Part shown: positions 43,110-53,395 of the stretch, one piece after another | How the letters are laid out: every line of letters begins with the position of its first letter | Position numbering within the stretch: the first letter of the stretch is position 1 | NCBI RefSeq assembly: GCF_030271535.1 | Contig: NZ_JASCXJ010000015.1 | Location: forward strand, 1 to 64,000 | Reading direction: 5' to 3' | Origin: Nocardiopsis sp. ATB16-24 | GTDB lineage: Bacteria > Actinomycetota > Actinomycetes > Streptosporangiales > Streptosporangiaceae | Length of the DNA stretch: 64,000 nucleotides | Translations under genes and position numbers: made by a program | Notes under the pieces: generated by a model | Told to the model about the DNA's origin: nothing | Database searches by the model: none | Seen by the model: only the letters and a program-made list of their open reading frames with translations

Positions 43110-43140
43110 TTGACCTCAACATTGGTTGAAGTTCTACGGT
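43110..43140 (+). promoter_or_regulatory. MerR-type promoter with 19-bp spacer
   Basis: TTGACC (43110-43115) and TACGGT (43135-43140) are separated by exactly 19 bp, the lengthened spacer typical of MerR-activated promoters. The spacer carries the inverted repeat ACCTCAAC-ATTG-GTTGAAGT (7 of 8 arm positions pair). No MerR gene is in the window, so the activator would act from elsewhere. Confidence 0.65.
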
Positions 43141-43176
43141 TCTTCCTACCAGCCCCGAACGATCCGGTGGACGCCC

Positions 43177-45069
43177 ATGAGCATGGAAATGACCGCGTGG
43201 AACTCGATCTACCACGCGATGCACGCACACGAGGACCAGCGTCCCTTCTCGCTGCCCGTCCTGCGGCGGATCGCCTCCTTCGCCCGACCCCATGCCCGCC
43301 ACCTGGGCTGGTTCCTGGCGCTGAGCGTGGTCACCGCCGCCCTGACCGTGGTCTCCCCGCTCCTGGCGGGAAGGGTCGTCAACGCCATCACCGGCGGCGG
43401 AGCACTGGAACCGGTGCTGTTCCTGGCCGGGCTCATCGCCCTCGTGGCGCTCCTGGAGGCGGTCCTGGGGCTGGTCGTGCGCCGGCTGTCGGCCGGCATC
43501 GGTGAGGGCCTCATCCTGGATCTGCGCACCACCGTCTACGACCACGTCCAACGCATGCCGGTCGCCTTCTTCACCCGCACCTGCACCGGGGCCCTGGTCA
43601 GCCGGCTCAACAACGATGTCATCGGCGCCCAGCGCGCCTTCAGCGACGTGCTCTCCGGAGTGGTCGGCAACCTGGTCACCCTGCTCCTGACCCTGGCGGT
43701 GATGCTCACACTGTCCTGGCAGATCGCCCTGCTCGCCCTGGTGCTACTGCCCCTTTTCGTGGTGCCGGCCCGCCGCATGGGCGCCCGCCTGGCCCGGATC
43801 GAACGTGAACGCACCGTCCACAACGCGGCCATGGGCACCCAGATGACCGAGCGTTTCTCCGCCCCCGGCGCGACCCTGGTCAAGCTCTTCGGACGTCCTG
43901 AGCGTGAGTCGGCCGAGTTCGCCCGCAGGGCGGACAGGGTCCGTGACATCGGGGTGCGCACCGCCATGGTCCAGGAGGTCTTCTTCGTCGCGCTGACCCT
44001 GGTCTCCGTCCTGGCTTTGGCCCTGGTCTACGGGTTGGGCGGTTTCTACGCCCTGAGCGGCCGGCTCGACGCGGGCACCGTGGTGTCCATGGGCATGTTG
44101 CTCACCCGCCTGTACGCCCCTTTGACGGCCCTGGCCAGTGCCCGTGTGGAGGTCATGAGCGCCCTGGTCAGCTTCAGTCGGGTCTTCGAGGTGTTGGACC
44201 TGCGCCCTTTGGTGCGGGAGAGCAGGGACGCCACGACGGTCCCCCCGGGGCCGGTGTCGGTGGAGTTCGACCAGGTTGATTTCGCCTATCCCACCGCCGA
44301 CAAGGTGTCGCTGGCCTCCTTGGAGGAGGTCTCCACCCTGGACACGGCCGAACACCGCCAGGTGCTGCACGGCGTCTCCTTCCGTGTCGAACCGGGGCGG
44401 ACGGTGGCTCTGGTCGGTTCCTCGGGGGCGGGTAAGTCCACCATCGCCCAACTGGTCCCGCGCCTGTACGACGTGGACGCCGGTGCGGTACGCCTGGGCG
44501 GGGTGGACGTGCGCGAGCTGACCTTCGACTCGGTGCGTGCCACCTTGGGCATGGTCACCCAGGACGGACACCTCTTCCACGAATCCATCCGCGCCAATCT
44601 GCTACTGGCCCGACCCGAGGCCGGGGAGGAGGAGCTGTGGGAGGTGTTGCGCCGCGCCCGTGTGGACGCACTGGTCTCCTCCCTGCCCCAGGGGTTGGAC
44701 ACGGTGGTCGGCGAGCGGGGGTACCGCTTCTCCGGAGGTGAACGCCAGCGGCTGACCATCGCCCGTCTGCTGTTGGCCGCCCCTGAGGTGGTCATCCTGG
44801 ACGAGGCGACCTCGGCGCTGGACTCCACCTCCGAGGCGGCGGTGCAGGCCGCCTTGGCCGAGGCGCTCAGGGGCCGCACCGCACTGGTCATCGCCCATCG
44901 TCTGTCCACGGTCCGCGCCGCCGACGCCATCTTGGTGGTCGAGGACGGCAGGATCGTGGAGCGTGGCACCCACACCGAACTGCTGGCCCGTGACGGGCGT
45001 TACGCCGAGTTGTACCGGACCCAGTTCGCCTCCGGCGACACCGAACCCGCCACCGCCTTCGGCCCTTGA
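43177..45069 (+). CDS. ABC transporter, fused permease and ATPase
   Basis: A 630-residue half-transporter of the ABCB/MsbA multidrug type: six membrane helices (residues 35-320) then an ATPase. Walker A is LVGSSGAGKST near residue 425, signature FSGGERQR near 528, Walker B VVILDEATSALD near 548 and H-loop VIAHRLSTV. It works as a homodimer exporting drugs, lipids or peptides. ATG 43177 was chosen; ATG 43183 is also possible, and the ribosome site is weak (GGTGG). The MerR-type promoter upstream suggests induction by a toxic compound. Confidence 0.9.
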   Translation: MSMEMTAWNSIYHAMHAHEDQRPFSLPVLRRIASFARPHARHLGWFLALSVVTAALTVVSPLLAGRVVNAITGGGALEPVLFLAGLIALVALLEAVLGLVVRRLSAGIGEGLILDLRTTVYDHVQRMPVAFFTRTCTGALVSRLNNDVIGAQRAFSDVLSGVVGNLVTLLLTLAVMLTLSWQIALLALVLLPLFVVPARRMGARLARIERERTVHNAAMGTQMTERFSAPGATLVKLFGRPERESAEFARRADRVRDIGVRTAMVQEVFFVALTLVSVLALALVYGLGGFYALSGRLDAGTVVSMGMLLTRLYAPLTALASARVEVMSALVSFSRVFEVLDLRPLVRESRDATTVPPGPVSVEFDQVDFAYPTADKVSLASLEEVSTLDTAEHRQVLHGVSFRVEPGRTVALVGSSGAGKSTIAQLVPRLYDVDAGAVRLGGVDVRELTFDSVRATLGMVTQDGHLFHESIRANLLLARPEAGEEELWEVLRRARVDALVSSLPQGLDTVVGERGYRFSGGERQRLTIARLLLAAPEVVILDEATSALDSTSEAAVQAALAEALRGRTALVIAHRLSTVRAADAILVVEDGRIVERGTHTELLARDGRYAELYRTQFASGDTEPATAFGP

Positions 45070-45074
45070 AGACT

Positions 45075-45104
45075 CCGTCCCCCGGTGGCGCCACCGGGGG
45101 ACGG
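45075..45104. terminator. bidirectional GC-rich hairpin
   Basis: CCGTCCCCCGGTGG and CCACCGGGGGACGG form a perfect 14-bp stem with only CG between them, directly after the ABC exporter stop and before the convergent acetyltransferase end. Confidence 0.85.
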
Positions 45105-45178
45105 CCCCTGTTCCCTCCAAGCGGCCCGGACTCCTCACCGCCGGCCCACGCGACCGCCCGGGGTCTGTGATGGTGTGC

Positions 45179-45733
45179 TCAGAGTTCGCGGATGACGCGG
45201 GCCGGGTTGCCGGCCGCGACCACGTTGGCGGGTAGGTCACGGGTGACCACCGCACCGGCGCCCACCACGGTGTTCTCCCCGATGCTCACTCCGGGGCAGA
45301 CGATGACCCCGCCGCCCAGCCACACGTTGTCGCCGATCGTGATCGGTTCGGCCGACTCCCATTTGGCGAGGCGTTGCTCGGGGTCGATCGGGTGGGTGGG
45401 GGTGAGCAGTTGCACGTTCGGGCCGATCTGTACGTCGGCGCCGATACGGATCGGCGCCACGTCCAGCATCACCGCGCCGCAGTTGACGAACGTGCGAGGC
45501 CCGATGCTGATGTGGTAGCCGTAGTCCACCCGCAGTGGCGGACGTACCCAGGCGTCCGGTCCCAGGTTGCCCACCAGCGCGGCCAGGAGCGCTCTGCGGT
45601 TGGGGTCGTCGGCGGAGGCGCCGTTGAACGCCTTGGCGCGTTTCTCCGCCTGGATGAGGTCGGCCTGCAACTCGGGGTCGTCGGCCTGGTAGAGCTCACC
45701 GGCGAGCATACGTTCCTTCTGGCTTGTCACCAT
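45179..45733 (-). CDS. sugar O-acetyltransferase, maltose/galactoside type
   Basis: A 184-residue left-handed beta-helix acetyltransferase of the Maa/LacA family, which acetylates sugars with acetyl-CoA. The N-terminal Maa domain is MLAGELYQADDPELQADLIQ; hexapeptide repeats run from about residue 70 (IGPRTFVNCGAVMLDVAPIRIG, IGDNVWLGGGVIVCPGVSIG, NTVVGAGAVVTRDLPANVVA, GNPARVIREL). The catalytic His is in LTPTHPIDPEQR. ATG 45733 follows AAGGGACC. Monocistronic. Confidence 0.9.
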   Translation of the reverse strand: MVTSQKERMLAGELYQADDPELQADLIQAEKRAKAFNGASADDPNRRALLAALVGNLGPDAWVRPPLRVDYGYHISIGPRTFVNCGAVMLDVAPIRIGADVQIGPNVQLLTPTHPIDPEQRLAKWESAEPITIGDNVWLGGGVIVCPGVSIGENTVVGAGAVVTRDLPANVVAAGNPARVIREL

Positions 45734-45825
45734 GGTCCCTTCTGCTCGGCTTGTGCCTCGACCCTAGGCCGCGGCCGCAGAAAAAGGGAATGCGGGTCCG
45801 TCTCCGCCGGAGACGGACCCAGATC

Positions 45826-47019
45826 TCACAGGATCCGACGTGCTCCGGGCAGGGCGCGCACGGCGGCGGCCAGTGCCCAGCAGGCGGGCACCGCGATCAC
45901 GGCCATGACGGCGAACTTGGCCAGCGCGGCGGCCTGCCAGCCGCTCAGGGCCATGCCCGTCCCCACCAGTACCAGCGGATGCAGGAAGTACACGGCGAAG
46001 GCGTTGTCGGACAGCCATCGGGTGAAGCGGTTGTCGACGTCGGCCCAACGACGGAACCCCACCAGCAGGGTGAGCACCGCCCCTGTGGCCAGGACGGACT
46101 CGGCCATCACCTGTACCAGCGCCTGCCAGGTGCCGGGGGCCTGCACGGCCTCGCCCAGCACCACGGGGAGCGCCCTTCCCACCACCAGACCGGTCAGGGC
46201 CAGGGCCGCGCCGAACCATCCTGCGGTACCGGGAAGCCGGGACAGCCAGTTGCCGCGGTAGGCGAACACCCCCACTGTGAACAGGGAAAGGTACTGGGGC
46301 AGGTGGCCGGGTGAGGGCAGGCCGACCACGGGCCAGTAGGGGGCGGGGGCCAGGTAGCGCCAGACGAAGGTGACAAGGGCCAGGCCTGCGGTGAAGGCCA
46401 GCACCGGCCACAGCCACCGCAGCGGCGCGGTGTCCTCGGGGCGGGCCGGGGGCCGGGGAGTCAGGTCGGTGCGCGGGGCCCGTCGCTCGCGCAGGCCGCG
46501 GACAGCCAGGTAGGCCAGGGTGAAGATCAGCAGGACCTCCGCGAACCACATGGGCCCGGGGTCGAAGCTGACCAGGTAGAAGAGCCAGTAGGGAAGTTCG
46601 GAGCCCTCGGCCTGGAAGAGCCGCACCCACTCGGGATAGTGGTGGGCGGTGACGAACGGACGCACCAGCAGCGCGAACAGCAGTAAGGGCACGCCCAGGC
46701 GACGCAGGCGTTCACGCACCAGGCCCCGGCCTCCCCTGCGGTCGGCCGCCCCTGGCACGAAGTAGCCGGCGATGAGGAAGAACAGGCCCATGAAGTAGGC
46801 CTGGTTGACGATGACGAACACGTCGAGTAGGCCGCCGGAGGGGTCCTGGGCGGGTTCGGTGTAGTACCAGACCGGGATGTTGCCGTAGGTCACCGCCACG
46901 TGGTGCAGGACCACCAGGACGGTCAGTGCCACGCGCAGGTTGTCGATGTGGTGCAGGCGCCGGCGCGGGGGTGGTGCGGCAACGGTCGGGGCGTGGGGTG
47001 GTGTGGTCTGTCGTGTCAT
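45826..47019 (-). CDS. acyltransferase family membrane protein
   Basis: A 397-residue acyltransferase-3 family protein with about ten membrane segments. The catalytic region near the N terminus has IDNLRVALTVLVVLHHVAVT, with the conserved His. It is similar in layout to glucan-modifying OpgC-type proteins and probably acylates a cell-surface or exported glycan. It lies 10 bp downstream of a TetR gene on the same strand, so it is in one operon with its probable regulator. ATG 47019. Confidence 0.85.
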   Translation of the reverse strand: MTRQTTPPHAPTVAAPPPRRRLHHIDNLRVALTVLVVLHHVAVTYGNIPVWYYTEPAQDPSGGLLDVFVIVNQAYFMGLFFLIAGYFVPGAADRRGGRGLVRERLRRLGVPLLLFALLVRPFVTAHHYPEWVRLFQAEGSELPYWLFYLVSFDPGPMWFAEVLLIFTLAYLAVRGLRERRAPRTDLTPRPPARPEDTAPLRWLWPVLAFTAGLALVTFVWRYLAPAPYWPVVGLPSPGHLPQYLSLFTVGVFAYRGNWLSRLPGTAGWFGAALALTGLVVGRALPVVLGEAVQAPGTWQALVQVMAESVLATGAVLTLLVGFRRWADVDNRFTRWLSDNAFAVYFLHPLVLVGTGMALSGWQAAALAKFAVMAVIAVPACWALAAAVRALPGARRIL

Positions 47020-47029
47020 GGTGTCCTCA

Positions 47030-47671
47030 TCACATGGGAGCGGGTGAAGGCGGGTCTGCGCGGATGGCGCGCACGAGGAGTTCGCTCAGCTCGTGGGCGT
47101 AAGCCATCAGGTCGTGGTCGGGGTGGAGGCTGCAGTAGGAGAACATCGCGTCCAGGGCCGCCTGCTGGGTCACCGCCATCACCCGCACGTCGAAGTCGCG
47201 GAACTCTCCGCTGTCCTGGCCGGCCCGGTAGAGGTTCTCCAAAGGCTCGTAGAGGGCCTCGGTCTCGGCGGCCCCGTAGCGGGGGGTCCCGTCGGCCTTG
47301 CGTGCGTGGGTGAAGATCTGCGTCAGTGTCGCCATGCGTCCGGGATGGGTCAGCGCGTACCCGGCCACGCCCCGCACGTGGGCGCGCAGCATGTCGGCGG
47401 CGTTCTGTTGTTCCATGATCCGAGGCAGGACCGACTCGCCGATCTCGGTGTAGATGTCCGTCACCACCTGGTCCATCAGTTCGTCCTTTCCTGCGAAGTG
47501 GTAGGAGATGACGCCCTTGCTGATCCCGGCGGTGTCGGCGATCCGTGCCAGGGAGGCGTTGGGGTAGCCCACCTCGGCGATGGTGTCGACGGCCGCCGTG
47601 ATGATCTGTGCCCTGCGGGCCTTCTCGATGAAGGACCGCTTCTGACCACTCGTCTCATTTTTTGACCGCAT
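47030..47671 (-). CDS. TetR family transcriptional regulator
   Basis: A 213-residue TetR repressor with HTH SLARIADTAGISKGVISYHF at about residues 40-60. ATG 47671 has TAGATT 6 nt upstream on the minus strand and no ribosome site, so a leaderless mRNA is likely. An inverted repeat spans the promoter and start codon, suggesting autorepression, and the acyltransferase gene directly downstream would be co-regulated. Confidence 0.9.
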   Translation of the reverse strand: MRSKNETSGQKRSFIEKARRAQIITAAVDTIAEVGYPNASLARIADTAGISKGVISYHFAGKDELMDQVVTDIYTEIGESVLPRIMEQQNAADMLRAHVRGVAGYALTHPGRMATLTQIFTHARKADGTPRYGAAETEALYEPLENLYRAGQDSGEFRDFDVRVMAVTQQAALDAMFSYCSLHPDHDLMAYAHELSELLVRAIRADPPSPAPM

Positions 47672-47696
47672 GGCCAGAATCTAGCACGTGCGGTCA
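47663..47696. promoter_or_regulatory. long inverted repeat across a leaderless TetR promoter
   Basis: TGACCGCA (47663-47670) and TGCGGTCA (47689-47696) are perfect 8-bp arms 18 bp apart, flanking the -10 box TAGATT (minus strand, 47683-47678) and the start codon. It is a likely autoregulatory operator. Confidence 0.6.
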
Positions 47697-47833
47697 GAAG
47701 TCCATGGGGGATCTCCCTGGTACGTCCCTGGTGCGCCACCCACCCGTCCCTGATCCGGGGTCGGGGCGGGGGTGTGTGGACACCGGCCTCCTACGCCCCG
47801 GACGCTCCGGCCCCGAACGGCCCCCTCCAAGGG

Positions 47834-47868
47834 CGTGGGCGCCCCCGCGCCGGAGGAAGGCGCCCACG
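47834..47868 (-). terminator. GC-rich hairpin downstream of the UvrA-like gene
   Basis: CGTGGGCGCC and GGCGCCCACG form a perfect 10-bp stem with a 15-nt loop, 18 bp after the UvrA-like gene stop. Confidence 0.6.
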
Positions 47869-47885
47869 TGGGTGGGGTCGCGGTG

Positions 47886-50159
<2,274 letters not shown>

Positions 50160-50174
50160 TGCTCCTTGGAATTC

Positions 50175-50221
50175 CTTATGGCGTAAGATGATGACCTGCG
50201 AACGTTAGTTTATGTCGTAAG
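50175..50221. promoter_or_regulatory. paired TetR-type operators
   Basis: CTTATGGCGTAAG (50175-50187; CTTA/TAAG arms) and TTTATGTCGTAAG (50209-50221) share TTATGnCGTAAG and lie 34 bp apart between divergent uvrA-like and tetR genes. The second overlaps the tetR ribosome site (GTAAGGAG). Confidence 0.65.
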
Positions 50222-50224
50222 GAG

Positions 50225-51133
50225 ATGCAAGTGGTGGTCTACGCCGGACAGGGGGACGCCCGTCGCGCCATGGAGTTGCTGTGGCGCGACCGCGACGGGA
50301 AGGAGAAGCGGACCGCGCCCGGGCCAAAGCCGGAGCTCAGCGTCGACCTGGTGGTGGAGACCGCCATCGCCCTGGCCGATGAGGAGGGTATGGACGCGCT
50401 GTCCATGCGCGCCGTGGGCGGGCGCCTGGGTCGCACCGCCATGTCCCTGTACACCTACGTGGCCAGCAAGAACGAACTCGTCGAGCTGATGTACGACCAG
50501 GCCTTCGCGGAGCTGGCCGACGCGGCCGAAAGCGACACCGAACAGGACTGGCGGGCGGCCACGACCTCTTGGACCGTCCGGTTGTGGGACTTCTGTCTGC
50601 GCCACCCCTGGACGTTGGAGGTCTCTCAGGCCCGCCCGGTGCTGGGGCCGGGCGAGTATCGGCTCTTCGAGTCGCTGGCCGCGGTGCTGCACCGCGCCGG
50701 GTTGGCCCCGGTGCGGATCCGCAGCGCCTACGGCAACCTGTTCACCCTGGTGCGCGGACCGGCTCGGACCGCCTCCGAGGCCCGCCGGGCCGAGGCGGTC
50801 ACGGGTAGGCCTGAGGACGAGTGGTGGTACGAACGTTCGGCCGAGTTGGAGAGGGTGGCCCCCGACTTCGCCGAGCGCTTTCCCACCCTGACCCTCATGA
50901 GCGAGCAGGGGGCGTTCGACAACGAGGACATGGACAAGCCCTACCTGGAGCAGGAGGCGTGGGAGACCTTCCGGTTCGGGTTGGAGGCGCTGCTCGACGG
51001 CATCGAGGCCGCGATCAGTGCACAGGGGCGGGGCGTGTCCGGGCAGGGGGAGGAACGGTCGGCGATCGGTGCCCCGAAGTCGACCACTCCCCCGCGTTCA
51101 CCAGGTGCCGGTGGCCCGGAAACGGCCGGGTAG
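50225..51133 (+). CDS. TetR/AcrR family transcriptional regulator
   Basis: A 302-residue TetR regulator of the long type (TetR_C domain), with an N-terminal extension ELLWRDRDGKEKRTAPGPKP found in many antibiotic-linked TetR proteins. HTH: ALSMRAVGGRLGRTAMSLYT YV at about residues 58-80. ATG 50225 follows GTAAGGAG. It faces the UvrA-like gene across 65 bp holding two matching operators, so it probably represses both genes until a drug ligand binds. Confidence 0.9.
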   Translation: MQVVVYAGQGDARRAMELLWRDRDGKEKRTAPGPKPELSVDLVVETAIALADEEGMDALSMRAVGGRLGRTAMSLYTYVASKNELVELMYDQAFAELADAAESDTEQDWRAATTSWTVRLWDFCLRHPWTLEVSQARPVLGPGEYRLFESLAAVLHRAGLAPVRIRSAYGNLFTLVRGPARTASEARRAEAVTGRPEDEWWYERSAELERVAPDFAERFPTLTLMSEQGAFDNEDMDKPYLEQEAWETFRFGLEALLDGIEAAISAQGRGVSGQGEERSAIGAPKSTTPPRSPGAGGPETAG

Positions 51134-51528
51134 GGTCGCGCCAACGGGCGACCCACCGTGTGCGGTGCCACCGCCGGGGCGCGGGATCTGCGCAGAGGCG
51201 GTACTCATCCGGCTCGTCTCGATGAACGTGGCGCCCTCCGGCAGGAGCGGACCGTCCTGGACCCCACCTCGGGGAGGGGCCGGACCCGGTTTTCGAAACC
51301 CCCTCGGGGCGGTGCACCACGCGGGTGGGAACCCTCGTCGGTGACGGTGTGATCCGTCAAAGACACAACGACGAAGCGTGCGTACGGCGCTGTGGTGTCC
51401 GTGGTCTTGTCCGGGTGGAGGTCGAGGAGGGTCCCGCGTAAGAACCTGGGTTCCGGTGGACGCCGGGCGGGGCTTCCTCGCTCTCACAACAGCGGATCTT
51501 CTCAGATCAGAGGCTTTCCGGATCCGGG
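51134..51528. other. intergenic region between convergent genes
   Basis: About 395 bases between the TetR and Ro60-type genes. Both strands carry Arg/Pro-rich non-protein frames only. I see no strong terminator hairpin or RNA gene here. Confidence 0.45.
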
Positions 51529-53136
51529 TCACTCCCAGGGCCAGGTCGCGTCCCGACCGGCTTCCAGCAGCGGAATCGTGCGAAACGCCGCGTCGGTGAG
51601 CCCTCCGAAGGTGTGCCGGTTCCGATTCCCCGACGGGGCGTGGCCATACCCGTACCCGGCCAGGTTCCACGTGTACATCGGCGTGGTCGCCGGGATCGCC
51701 GTGTCCACGTCCCCCCGGTCGGAGGCCTGCTCGTCGGTGACGATGACGACCCGGTCATGGCCACCGAACTCCTTGCCCAGGGCGAGTGCGGTGTCGGTGC
51801 CACCGCCCAGGAACCATCCACCGCTCCCCCACCGCTCCACGGCCCCCAGCACGGACTCGCCGGCCTTGAGGGGAAACGCCTTGGTGAGAGCTCCGGGCGG
51901 GTCACCCAAGTACCGGCGGTTGGAGGAGAAGGACACCACGTCCGCGCTCTGGCAACGGTGACCCAACGCGATCCCGAACAGCGCGGCCACGTCCCACCGC
52001 ATCAAGGTCCCGTCCTTGGAGAACGCCGCTTCCATGGAGGAGGAGGTGTCGACCAGGATCAGGGTCCGTCCGGGCAGTTCGGGAATGTTGTCCAAGGACG
52101 CGGTGAGCGCCTTCTCCAACGGGTGCCCCCACCGCAGCGAGGGGACGGCCCGGTGAGCGGACAGGAACCGCATCGGCAGCTGCCGGGAACGGGCCACCTG
52201 CTCGGGGTCGGCCAGGCGCGCCGCGACCTGTTCGGCGACCTCGTCCGTCACCCCCGCCTCATCGAGGTTACGCAGGTTCCGCAGCAGCGCCATGTACCCC
52301 ATGGAGGGGATGAGCGCCTGCCACAGCCTGGCCTTGGCCACCCTGTCCCCGGCCAGGGACAGCGCCGTCTCCCACGTGATCCCGGCCCTTGCGAGCCGGT
52401 CGGGGACCAGCAGCAGCCCGGGGTCGGTCGCGGCGGCTTCCACCAGGTGGGCGTTGGCGGCCAACACCGGCAGCCGTTCGGGGTCGGGTCGGGTGTCGCG
52501 ATCGTGGCGGCGCTCGTGGACATGCGCGAACAACGCCCCTTGCCAGGGCTTGTCCTTGGCGGGAGCGGCGTGCACGAGGTTGAGCACGTCTGAGAAGCGA
52601 AAGCCCGCCGAGGCGGTGTCGTACCTGAGCACGGCCCGGGGGGTGTACAGCCGCTGGACGGCGTCGGCGATGCCGCGCTTGACGGGTTTGGGGATACGAC
52701 GCCCGTACCGGCCGGTCCAGTACGCCAGGGCTTCCCCCGGTTCGTCGGCGCGGGCCAGGGCGGCGTCGATCCACTGGCGGGAATGGCCATGGGCTCCGGC
52801 GTCCAGGCGGGCCTTGGCGCCTTCCAGGGCGGCGACCAAGGAGACGGAGCGCATGTTCGCCTCGTGACGCGACCACCGCACGAAGGACCCGAACCAGTCC
52901 GGGTCCTGTACGGCGACGGTATGGACGAGTCGGGTGAAGCGGTCGTCGCGCTGCCCGGCGGTCTCGTAGAAGGTGTTCTCGCCGACCATGTTGTGGACGG
53001 CGAGCAGCCACAGTTCCGACCTGGCCTCGCGCGCGTACCCGGCACCCCCCTCGAAAGTACGACCGGAAGGGGTCTGGTCGCTGGTGACGGGCGAGCGGAC
53101 GGCAGGGCGGACGCCGGGCCGGTTGAACTTCGCCAT
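51529..53136 (-). CDS. rsr: Ro60 ortholog, TROVE and vWA domain RNA-binding protein
   Basis: A 535-residue Ro60/Rsr protein. The TROVE HEAT-repeat ring (about residues 15-360) starts FEGGAGYAREARSELWLLAV and includes SVSLVAALEGAKARL; the vWA domain (about 365-535) has an intact MIDAS: LILVDTSSSMEAAF, a Thr in GGGTDTALALG and Asp in VIVTDEQASDRGD. Ro proteins bind Y RNAs on the outer ring and misfolded RNAs in the cavity, and help exonucleases degrade structured RNA. ATG 53136 is 10 nt after AAGGAA. A tRNA-like Y RNA gene ends 34 bp upstream on the same strand, so they may be co-transcribed. Confidence 0.93.
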   Translation of the reverse strand: MAKFNRPGVRPAVRSPVTSDQTPSGRTFEGGAGYAREARSELWLLAVHNMVGENTFYETAGQRDDRFTRLVHTVAVQDPDWFGSFVRWSRHEANMRSVSLVAALEGAKARLDAGAHGHSRQWIDAALARADEPGEALAYWTGRYGRRIPKPVKRGIADAVQRLYTPRAVLRYDTASAGFRFSDVLNLVHAAPAKDKPWQGALFAHVHERRHDRDTRPDPERLPVLAANAHLVEAAATDPGLLLVPDRLARAGITWETALSLAGDRVAKARLWQALIPSMGYMALLRNLRNLDEAGVTDEVAEQVAARLADPEQVARSRQLPMRFLSAHRAVPSLRWGHPLEKALTASLDNIPELPGRTLILVDTSSSMEAAFSKDGTLMRWDVAALFGIALGHRCQSADVVSFSSNRRYLGDPPGALTKAFPLKAGESVLGAVERWGSGGWFLGGGTDTALALGKEFGGHDRVVIVTDEQASDRGDVDTAIPATTPMYTWNLAGYGYGHAPSGNRNRHTFGGLTDAAFRTIPLLEAGRDATWPWE

Positions 53137-53170
53137 GAGTGAGAGTTCCTTCCGCACCGGGAGGAGACCT

Positions 53171-53333
53171 CACTTCAGAAGATGCGCCCGAGATCAAGTC
53201 GGAGACGGAACGTAGGCGCTCTGCCGATTGAGCTACGTCGGCCTTTGGGCCGACGGCGGGACTCGAACCCGCAACCACCCGCTCCTGAGGCGAAGTAACC
53301 GTCACCTGCGCACCGGGCGCATCCCCTGAAGTG
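53171..53333 (-). ncRNA. Y RNA (YrlA-type) with permuted tRNA-like module
   Basis: Transcribed toward the Ro60 gene. The ends pair as one helix: CACTTCAG-GG-GATGCGCCCG (53333-53314) with CGGGCGCATC-TT-CTGAAGTG (53190-53171), 20 pairs with two G-U, as expected for a Ro-binding Y RNA stem. GGTGACGG (53306-53299) also pairs with CCGTCTCC (53208-53201), 7 of 8. Inside are a T-arm (GCGGG-TTCGAGT-CCCGC, 53272-53256), a 7-bp acceptor-like hairpin GTCGGCC-CAAA-GGCCGAC (53254-53237), then TA and a D-arm GCTC-AATCGGCA-GAGC (53233-53218). The T-arm precedes the D-arm, so the tRNA order is circularly permuted and the acceptor stem is closed by a tetraloop. Exact transcript ends are unknown. Confidence 0.85.
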
Positions 53334-53354
53334 GTGTCCTCCCGAGATCAGGGC

Positions 53355-53395
53355 GGACACGGTGGGAGTTCTCGACGAAAGAGGTGACCGTGTCC
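53355..53395 (-). other. hairpin in the Y RNA upstream region
   Basis: On the minus strand GGACACGGT and ACCGTGTCC form a perfect 9-bp stem around a 23-nt loop, 22 nt before the Y RNA stem. TACAGT near 53428-53433 (minus strand TGTACAGT) is a possible -10 box. TGATCTCGGG occurs both here (53355-53346) and at the 3' end of the Y RNA (53196-53187). It may be a leader structure or part of a longer transcript. Confidence 0.4.

Noticed and set aside
53218..53280. Apparent tRNA gene because of TTCGAGT and GCTCAATCGGCAGAGC
   Set aside because: The T-arm precedes the D-arm, the acceptor halves are joined in a hairpin and no anticodon arm or CCA end is in the right place. It is part of the Y RNA.
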